Positions 59,530-64,000 of a stretch of 64,000 nucleotides of DNA are shown here, one piece after another; the first letter of the stretch is position 1; the number at the start of each line of letters is the position of its first letter. Under the pieces are notes generated by a model. It saw only the letters and a program-made list of their open reading frames with translations. It was not told the DNA's origin and searched no databases. Source of the DNA: Parapedobacter sp037190485 (lineage in GTDB: Bacteria > Bacteroidota > Bacteroidia > Sphingobacteriales > Sphingobacteriaceae); NCBI GenBank assembly GCA_037190485.1, contig JBBCJB010000044.1, forward strand, positions 1-64,000. Direction: 5' to 3'. The position numbers and the translations under genes were made by a program.

Positions 59530-60167
59530 GGTACCGTGATTTGGCCTAATGCCCCGTTTTCTATCCGGCACCGCTGCCCGATCGCGATCTGCCCGGGAGG
59601 CTCCTGATGCGAGGTCAGCAGCACGGTATTACCCCGGTCGATTTCCGCATTGAGCCAATCGCCGAGCCGCGCGATGGCTTGGCTGTCCAAGGTAATGAAC
59701 GGCTCGTCCAGCAGGAAGTAGCCGGGGGAACCGATGAATGCCAATAATAGGGAAAGCTTCTTGACCATGCCTGCCGAATACTCCTGTATCGGATAGGCCA
59801 GGAAGTCGTGCATCCCGAAATCATCGATGAATCGCTCGGACCGTTGCATGTCGGCTTTTCGGGAAACCTCGAATAACCTGATCAGGTCGTTACCCGTAAG
59901 GAAAGGGGGGAGGTTAGCCTCGCTTTCCGAAAAGGAAACCAAGCGGCGATACGCCAGGGCCTGTTTCCTTAAATCGACACCGCCTATGTTCACCTGTCCT
60001 TCGAAATCCAGTAGGCCGGCCAGTATTTTCAGCAACGTGCTTTTGCCCGAACCATTTTTGCCGACGATCCACGTCAGTCCGGGTTCAAATCGATATTCCT
60101 GGATGTGGAGCACCGTTTTGAAGCCGTAGCGCTTTTTCAATCCGCGTATGATGATATTATCCCGCAT
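59526..60167 (-). CDS. ABC transporter ATP-binding protein
   Basis: 213 residues, a single nucleotide-binding domain. Walker A is GKNGSGKSTLL (about 36-46), the signature is EYSAGMVKKLSLLLAF (SAGM in place of SGGQ), Walker B is YFLLDEPFITLD and the switch histidine is in LLTSHQ. These features match short export-type ATPases such as CcmA/NatA-like ones. It overlaps the permease gene by four bases. The pair sits between the two copies of the direct repeat. Confidence 0.9.
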   Translation of the reverse strand: MRDNIIIRGLKKRYGFKTVLHIQEYRFEPGLTWIVGKNGSGKSTLLKILAGLLDFEGQVNIGGVDLRKQALAYRRLVSFSESEANLPPFLTGNDLIRLFEVSRKADMQRSERFIDDFGMHDFLAYPIQEYSAGMVKKLSLLLAFIGSPGYFLLDEPFITLDSQAIARLGDWLNAEIDRGNTVLLTSHQEPPGQIAIGQRCRIENGALGQITVP

Positions 60168-60329
60168 TGGCTATCGTTTCAATGTGTTTTCGACTTCGAA
60201 TAGCCTGCAATGTTACATCCATGCTCCGTAAATTGGCGGTGTATAACAACCGGATTTACGTTGCCAGAATACATTATGGATGAGATTTCTGAATAGACCT
60301 TTCTCGGTTAGCTAGCCTTGGCAATCGAA

Positions 60330-60587
60330 TTAGGTAGTCGACATCTTTAGGTTCTTCTCGCTATAGGCGTCTTTCAGATTCAGGAAATCCAGCAGGTATG
60401 GGTCGCGGAATACCAGGTCCGGGCTCATTTTGTTTTCGTCACGCAGTGCCTGCAACTCTTGCTTGATCAATTCATCGGGCTTCTTGCTGATTGGTGTCCG
60501 TTCGTAAAGCATGCCATCGATTTTCTCCCGAAGCGTCCTCACGTTCCAGCCCTCAACACGACACCTCTCGGCGTAAAATGTATCCAA
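60330..60587 (-). pseudogene. DUF1016/YhcG-like nuclease fragment
   Basis: 85 residues: FYAERCRVEGWNVRTLREKIDGMLYERTPISKKPDELIKQEL...SPDLVFRDPYLLDFLNLKDAYSEK. This is the central part of DUF1016 (YhcG) PDDEXK nuclease family proteins, between the N-terminal DUF1016 helices and the nuclease domain. Both ends are missing: it starts abruptly and ends NLKMSTT. It is out of frame with the HTH fragment just upstream. The fragment cannot be an active nuclease. Confidence 0.75.
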
Positions 60588-60685
60588 CTCAATTGTCGTA
60601 TCAGTGATGCGACAATCTTCTCGATGATTTCAACCGTGATCTTGTTTTCCCCGCGCTCGTACTTGGTATAGCTGGCCACGGTCAT
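60539..60685 (-). pseudogene. XRE-type helix-turn-helix fragment
   Basis: The minus strand reads MTVASYTKYERGENKITVEIIEKIVASL, the recognition-helix end of an XRE-family helix-turn-helix domain. The first helices are missing, and the reading runs into the DUF1016 fragment in another frame. A perfect inverted repeat (60706-60734) lies just on its 5' side. Remnant of a regulator. Confidence 0.6.
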
Positions 60686-60705
60686 GCCTAGCTATCTAGT
60701 ATATC

Positions 60706-60734
60706 CAATAAGTGAGAAGCCTACTCACTTATTG
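60706..60734. repeat. Perfect 11-bp inverted repeat
   Basis: CAATAAGTGAG and CTCACTTATTG pair exactly around a seven-base loop. It overlaps the stop end of the 60721-61446 gene and lies just upstream of the XRE fragment. No T-tract follows on the minus strand. It may be a terminator or a scar at the join with the XRE/DUF1016 debris. Confidence 0.65.
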
Positions 60735-61446
60735 AGTTGGTCCCATTACCCTGCGCCTTGCCGCTTCCAAAGATAAGGGGGGAATCCAGCTTCGGGCTTA
60801 TTTCCCGGCGCCAATATTTCAAGATACCGTCCACGCGCTCTTTCTCCAGCAGCATCACCTCGCTGCTGTACAATACCTTCAGGCACTTTTCCAGCTCGCT
60901 GGCACGGAACGCGATTTCGGTTTCTGCGTTGAGCCTGTTGAAGATTTCCAAACCATCCCGCTGCAAGTCGAAATAGCCATCCCCGATCCATGCCGTCAAA
61001 AGCGCCAATAGCGCCCGGTTGGTTTTCCGTGTGCTGCCTTTCGGCGCGTTTTGTTTCTTCCAGATGGTACACGTCCCTTCACCGGTGGTCGCGTAGGTGA
61101 TGTGGGAGAAACCTTTGTAGCCGTCTTTGATTTGTTTGGTATGGTGAAGCTGTATGCTCCCGGGCGATGTGCCGTTGGGGATGAGGTCACGGTGCGTGCA
61201 CTTCAGGATAAACGGGAGTAGGTCCAATTGGTCTTCGGTGAAGCGGTTCTTGTCGCCCGGTTTGACGATGAAGCCGAAAACATAATTGTTCGGTTTCCCG
61301 AGCAGGAAAGACAATTCATCGTCCGTCATGCCGCGCTCGTTGAGCAGTGCGATGACCCGGCAGATGATGACGTAATCCATCATTGCCATGACCACATCCG
61401 GCTTGCCTGGTTTTCTTACGGATGCTTTTTGGATGACTTCGATCAA
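60721..61446 (-). CDS. Unknown protein with N-terminal HTH-like domain (intact copy)
   Basis: 241 residues. The N-terminal part (DYVIICRVIALLNERGMTDDELSFLLGKPNNYVFGF...RFTEDQLDLLPFILKCTHRDLIP) has the pattern of a degenerate XRE-type helix-turn-helix also seen in the 62180-62617 gene. The rest (KDGYKGFSHITYATTGEGTCTIWKKQNAPKGSTRKTNR; LKVLYSSEVMLLEKERVDGILKYWRR) matches no domain I know. A truncated copy lies 3.64 kb away. The last residues (GNGTNSISE) are encoded by the inverted repeat. Possibly a regulator; unknown function. Confidence 0.65.
   Translation of the reverse strand: MIEVIQKASVRKPGKPDVVMAMMDYVIICRVIALLNERGMTDDELSFLLGKPNNYVFGFIVKPGDKNRFTEDQLDLLPFILKCTHRDLIPNGTSPGSIQLHHTKQIKDGYKGFSHITYATTGEGTCTIWKKQNAPKGSTRKTNRALLALLTAWIGDGYFDLQRDGLEIFNRLNAETEIAFRASELEKCLKVLYSSEVMLLEKERVDGILKYWRREISPKLDSPLIFGSGKAQGNGTNSISE
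60794..61265 (-). repeat. Direct repeat, copy 2 (472 bp)
   Basis: Partner of 57154-57625, same orientation, no net indel. This copy is part of the intact 241-residue gene. Confidence 0.8.
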
Positions 61447-61479
61447 TGTGATGGAATAAAGTAGGTAGCAGTAAGGCGA

Positions 61480-61779
61480 TTAAAAGATTTTCGAAGGATG
61501 CCGCTTGGCGTGGAAAATGGAAAAAACAGCAACTTTTCCGTTAGCTTCATCTACCCAATACACAATCAGATACGGAAACACTTTCAATTGCACGGCACGT
61601 ATCTCATCGGGAAAGCGTACCTGGAATAATCTAGGGGATTTGCTTAACGTAGTGAGGTATTTGTTGATTTCCTTGAGGAACCGCGTACCTAATCCAGGTA
61701 ATTGTTCTTCGTACCATACAAAGGCTTCGTCGAGCTCCTGCAGAGCCTTTTCGGAGAGTTCTACCTCATACAAGGCCAT
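61480..61779 (-). CDS. RelE/ParE-family toxin
   Basis: 99 residues: YEVELSEKALQELDEAFVWYEEQLPGLGTRFLKEINKYLTTLSKSPRLFQVRFPDEIRAVQLKVFPYLIVYWVD..FSIFHAKRHPSK. This is the compact ParE/RelE fold, with the FPY..(Y/F) and FHAKRHP endings of this toxin family. ParE-like toxins poison gyrase and RelE-like toxins cleave ribosome-bound mRNA; the sequence does not decide which. It overlaps the antitoxin gene by 14 bp on the same strand. Confidence 0.88.
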   Translation of the reverse strand: MALYEVELSEKALQELDEAFVWYEEQLPGLGTRFLKEINKYLTTLSKSPRLFQVRFPDEIRAVQLKVFPYLIVYWVDEANGKVAVFSIFHAKRHPSKIF

Positions 61780-62065
61780 AGCGCTCTTTCACGGCCGTCC
61801 ATGCAACGGGATTGTCTTTCCCGGATTGGTAATCGGCTTTGCGTTGCCTGAATTCCGTAACATCAGCCTCTGTAACGCCAAAGGATTTCATGAAGTCGCT
61901 GGTTGACGTGTCATCGACCGCATCATTGTCCAACAAATCGTCAACATGATCCAAAGAGATGCTCGGAGTGGATGATTCCGCGGTAACCTTGAAATTGAGC
62001 GACTTGGCCATCGCTTGCAGCCACTCGTAATCGCGTTTGCTTACATTATCCAATATCAACCTCAT
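61766..62065 (-). CDS. Antitoxin of the RelE/ParE-like pair
   Basis: 99 residues starting MRLILDNVSKRDYEWLQAMAKSLNFKVT, a short ribbon-helix-helix-like or swapped-hairpin N-terminus. An acidic middle (DDLLDNDAVDDTSTSD) and C-terminal FGVTEADVTEFRQRKADYQSGKDNPVAW follow, as found in antitoxins preceding RelE/ParE toxins in Bacteroidota. It precedes the toxin with a 14-bp overlap and has its own consensus promoter. It should neutralise the toxin and repress the operon. Confidence 0.8.
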   Translation of the reverse strand: MRLILDNVSKRDYEWLQAMAKSLNFKVTAESSTPSISLDHVDDLLDNDAVDDTSTSDFMKSFGVTEADVTEFRQRKADYQSGKDNPVAWTAVKERYGLV

Positions 62066-62087
62066 AATCTACTCCTTACTTTTTAAA

Positions 62088-62119
62088 CAAAGATAGACCT
62101 TCGCTGGCTTAGTTCCAAA
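62088..62119 (-). promoter_or_regulatory. Promoter of the toxin-antitoxin operon
   Basis: On the minus strand TTTG (62119-62116), 20 bases, then TATCTTTG (62095-62088) matches the Bacteroidota promoter consensus. The ATG lies 23 bp downstream at 62065, giving a short leader. Confidence 0.7.
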
Positions 62120-62179
62120 TTCAAACCAGACAATCTACGTCCCTGATTTTTGCCTGACAGTACCGTAAGCTGTGAACGA

Positions 62180-62617
62180 CTAACTCCGAAACGCCTCCCA
62201 CACTTGTTTTACTACGGCTTTTTCGGCGGCCTTTTTGGTGCTCAGGTGGCTGTAGAGCTCATCGAGATTGTTTAGCTTATTGGCGTGTGGTGAGACCTTG
62301 ATGCCTTCCAGTACTTTGAGTACAAAAATGGGATCGGTTAGGGAATCGACGGTCTTGTTTACTTTTTCGTGGGAGTCGCTGACTTTCCAGTCGGGAGGAG
62401 GTAAAATGTCTTCCAACCCACAACCCAACTCTTCGGCTATTGTTGGGTAATCTGCCGAATTATACTGGTTTGGAGTTTTATGATTTTCAATATTAATCAC
62501 GTAATTGCCACTTTTTTTTATATCTAAAGAAAACTGATAAGCTGATTTACCATTTACAAGTCTCCTTAGTTTTACGATATTTAATATATAGAGTGAAATA
62601 CGATTTATTTTTTTCAT
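62180..62617 (-). CDS. XRE-like helix-turn-helix protein
   Basis: 145 residues. The N-terminal half (YILNIVKLRRLVNGKSAYQFSLDIKKSGNYVINIENHKTPNQYNSADYPTIAEELGCGLEDILPP) has the layout of an XRE-type domain in which one helix contains SGNYV. The C-terminal half (EKVNKTVDSLTDPIFVLKVLEGIKVSPHANKLNNLDELYSHLSTKKAAEKAVVKQVWEAF) is unassigned. The gene is AT-rich, unlike most of the window. It is divergent from the strong promoter at 62673-62703, about 55 bp from its start, which it could control. Confidence 0.65.
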   Translation of the reverse strand: MKKINRISLYILNIVKLRRLVNGKSAYQFSLDIKKSGNYVINIENHKTPNQYNSADYPTIAEELGCGLEDILPPPDWKVSDSHEKVNKTVDSLTDPIFVLKVLEGIKVSPHANKLNNLDELYSHLSTKKAAEKAVVKQVWEAFRS

Positions 62618-62672
62618 GCTTCATTTTACAGTGCATTTGTCGTTTTAAAAGATTTTTACATACTCTTAAAAA

Positions 62673-62703
62673 TTTGTAAAAATTAAATTCATTCTTATAT
62701 TTG
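62673..62703 (+). promoter_or_regulatory. Consensus Bacteroidota promoter
   Basis: TTTG (62673-62676), 19 bases, then TATATTTG (62696-62703): a perfect match to the primary-sigma consensus. The start site is expected near 62709, just before a hairpin (AGCCAA/TTGGCT at 62712-62730). It drives the RNA candidate and possibly the SusC-like gene. Confidence 0.75.
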
Positions 62704-62708
62704 CATCC

Positions 62709-62923
62709 GAAAGCCAATGTAATGTTGGCTATAGACTAATTATTTGGCGATTGACGCTGGATCTTGTCGTAGAAAACGTAGGAAATTTTCACGGGAGCAA
62801 GGTCAGGAGTCAAAGCCCCATTCTCTTACCTTTGCAGGAAAGAGATGGGTGCTTGCTCTTGTTTCCTTCCTCGGCTTCCTACGGCCTTCTGCGGGGAATG
62901 AGGTAAGGCCCATCTCTTTTTTT
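62709..62923 (+). ncRNA. Structured RNA candidate: sRNA or SusC leader attenuator
   Basis: About 215 bases between a consensus promoter and a hairpin followed by seven T residues, with no convincing ORF. A small 5' hairpin (62712-62730) is followed by an unpaired-looking region. The 3' part folds into a rod: AAAGAGATGGG (62839-62849) with CCCATCTCTTT (62909-62919), and inside it CCTTCCTC (62864-62871) with GAGGTAAGG (62900-62908). An upstream CTTACCT can pair with the same AGGTAAG, so an alternative fold exists. It could be a free RNA or an attenuating leader; I do not recognise the family. Confidence 0.45.
62839..62923 (+). terminator. Terminator-like hairpin closing the RNA candidate
   Basis: An 11-bp perfect stem (62839-62849 with 62909-62919) capped by a second stem and followed by a T run up to 62923. 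It lies 277 bp upstream of the SusC-like gene. Confidence 0.6.
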
Positions 62924-62991
62924 GAAGATACCGACCTTCTTTTTCCCAAAATAGATTTCATCGGCAGTGCCAAGCACTAACGGAATAGCCG

Positions 62992-63120
62992 ATGGAAAGG
63001 ATTCTTTACCCAGTAGCCAGCAAGCGCGTCCACCGGACGGCCGGAACCCGTGCGGTTTCCAGGGCCTGGCGCATCAGCACCCGCAACCTGTTCAAGAACG
63101 TCATCAAAAGCCCGGTTTGA
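62992..63120 (+). CDS. Possible 42-residue basic small ORF
   Basis: A short frame (MERILYPVASKRVHRTAGTR...LFKNVIKSPV) between the RNA terminator and the SusC-like gene. It is rich in Arg and Lys, with no domain seen. A GATCGG/CCGATC hairpin (63138-63156) follows. It may be a leader peptide, a small protein or chance. Confidence 0.25.
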   Translation: MERILYPVASKRVHRTAGTRAVSRAWRISTRNLFKNVIKSPV

Positions 63121-63199
63121 ATCGGTTTCTTCCCATGGATCGGTAACCTGCCGATCAATCGATTAATTCACTGAATGATAACTTCAAAATGAGAAGAAA

Positions 63200-64000
63200 A
63201 TGAAGCGAAATCTACGCTTCCGGGGATGCCATTGCCCCAAGCGAATACGACCGCTAAGCCTTTTGTTTACGATTTTCCTGCTCACGGTAGGAGGGAAGGG
63301 GGCTTTCGGGCAGCAATCCCTTTCGGGCACCGTGGTCGACAGCAGTGGCACCGCCATATCCGGCGCCACCGTCACCATCAGGGGTACATCCGCCAGGACC
63401 CTCACCGATGACCGCGGCCGGTTCACGCTCCGCGCACCCGAAGCCACCGGCACACTCGTGGTTTCCTACCTCGGCCACCAACCCATCACCGAGAAATTCG
63501 ACACCGCCACGGGCGCGGAGTTCCACTTCACGCTGGTGCCCACCGACAACCTGCTGGAGGAAGTGGAGGTCTCCACCGGCTACCAGACCCTATCCAGCAG
63601 GATGGCCACCGGTAGTTTCGAACGCATCCGTTCCGCCGACTTCAACCACAATTTTTCACCGAATGTGCTGCAACGGCTGGAAGGGCAGTCCCCCTCCCTC
63701 TACTTCAACAACTCCTACGGCAGCGTGGTCAACCATGCCGAGCGCCGCTTGCCCAGCCTGAGGGGCATCAGTGGATTCGGGCTGAACGCCAAGCCGCTGA
63801 TCGTTTTGGATAATTTCCCCTACGAGGGGGACATCCACGACATCGATCCCGACCTGATCGCCTCGGTTCACCTGCTCAAGGATGCCGCATCGACCGCGGT
63901 CTGGGGCGCGCGGGCCGGCGGCGGGGTGATCGTGCTGACCTCCAAAAAGGCCGCGTACCGATCCGCCCTGGCCATGAACGCCAATGCGTCGATCGCTGTT
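63200..64000 (+). CDS. SusC-like TonB-dependent transporter, 5' part
   Basis: The frame opens at ATG 63200 and is still open at the window end (267 codons seen). A signal peptide (LSLLFTIFLLTVGGKGAFGQ) is followed by a carboxypeptidase-regulatory-like domain (SLSGTVVDSSGTAISGATVTIRGT) and the plug start (LRGISGFGLNAKPLIVLDNFPYEGDI; HLLKDAASTAVWGARAGGGVIVLTSKK). This is the SusC/RagA pattern for TonB-driven import of a large nutrient. It lies 277 bp behind the RNA terminator, which may regulate it. The partner SusD would be beyond the window. Confidence 0.9.
   Translation, partial: MKRNLRFRGCHCPKRIRPLSLLFTIFLLTVGGKGAFGQQSLSGTVVDSSGTAISGATVTIRGTSARTLTDDRGRFTLRAPEATGTLVVSYLGHQPITEKFDTATGAEFHFTLVPTDNLLEEVEVSTGYQTLSSRMATGSFERIRSADFNHNFSPNVLQRLEGQSPSLYFNNSYGSVVNHAERRLPSLRGISGFGLNAKPLIVLDNFPYEGDIHDIDPDLIASVHLLKDAASTAVWGARAGGGVIVLTSKKAAYRSALAMNANASIAV

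Noticed and set aside
62744..62980. 78-codon frame across the RNA candidate
   Set aside because: It runs through the terminator hairpin, has no ribosome-binding site that I can see and no family similarity; the structured RNA reading explains the region better.
1..64000. CRISPR arrays, tRNA or rRNA genes, complete insertion sequences
   Set aside because: No regularly spaced repeats with unique spacers, no tRNA-like cloverleaf or rRNA sequence, and no transposase frame were noticed on reading; the tandem arrays found have units of 7 or 16 bp.

Overview
The window reads as chromosomal DNA of a Bacteroidota bacterium, most likely a member of the Sphingobacteriales/Sphingobacteriaceae (Parapedobacter- or Sphingobacterium-like). 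The evidence is two SusC-type TonB receptors (one with a SusD partner), a complete alternative complex III (Act) operon fused to a heme-copper oxidase operon, a GH92 mannosidase, an SDR-type threonine dehydrogenase, and repeated matches to the Bacteroidota promoter consensus TTTG-N19/20-TAnnTTTG. Genus is inference; no rRNA or tRNA gene was recognised.

Layout. 1-2870: an AT-rich accessory patch with a frame-broken RHS gene, a zinc-metallopeptidase toxin tip, a lipoprotein, a membrane protein and an orphan RHS relic. 2872-13166 (minus): a hypothetical protein, a secreted alpha/beta hydrolase, SusD, SusC and a ROK regulator, forming an uptake locus. 13397-18054 (plus): methyltransferase, acyltransferase-like membrane protein, rpsO, pnp. 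18185-22055: GH92 mannosidase divergent from a LacI regulator, then msrB. 22462-39087 (plus): actABCDEF, coxBA, ctaA, ctaB, two subunit III genes, subunit IV, SCO1 and DUF420, which together encode a quinol:cytochrome c/oxygen respiratory chain. 39192-42105: VOC protein, metallopeptidase-like protein, conserved protein, threonine dehydrogenase.

42215-45467 is a tightly coupled PmoA-ThuA-Gfo/Idh cassette, followed by a second Gfo/Idh protein. 46943-49242 (minus) pairs an NlpC/P60 peptidase with L-Ala-D/L-Glu epimerase for murein-peptide recycling. 49354-50917 holds glycosylasparaginase and msrA. 50961-56182 holds a propeller-type sensor kinase, a 7-TM protein and two paralogous NarL-type response regulators, each regulator preceded by a similar palindrome and a -7 box. 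56190-62617 is an accessory island: a long inverted repeat, an AAA ATPase, two orphan antitoxins, a truncated and an intact copy of one gene as 3.64-kb-spaced direct repeats, an ABC transporter pair, HTH and DUF1016 fragments, a RelE/ParE-like toxin-antitoxin pair and an HTH gene. 62696-63199 carries a strong promoter, a structured terminated RNA candidate and a 42-codon ORF before a second SusC-like receptor that runs off the window end.

The most notable signals are the structured RNA/attenuator candidate ahead of the last SusC gene, the paired palindromes of the tandem response regulators, the RHS metallopeptidase tip with candidate immunity gene, the degraded antitoxin/HTH island with direct repeats, a six-CXXCH ActA, and two heptanucleotide tandem arrays. 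All functional statements come from reading motifs; no database search was run.
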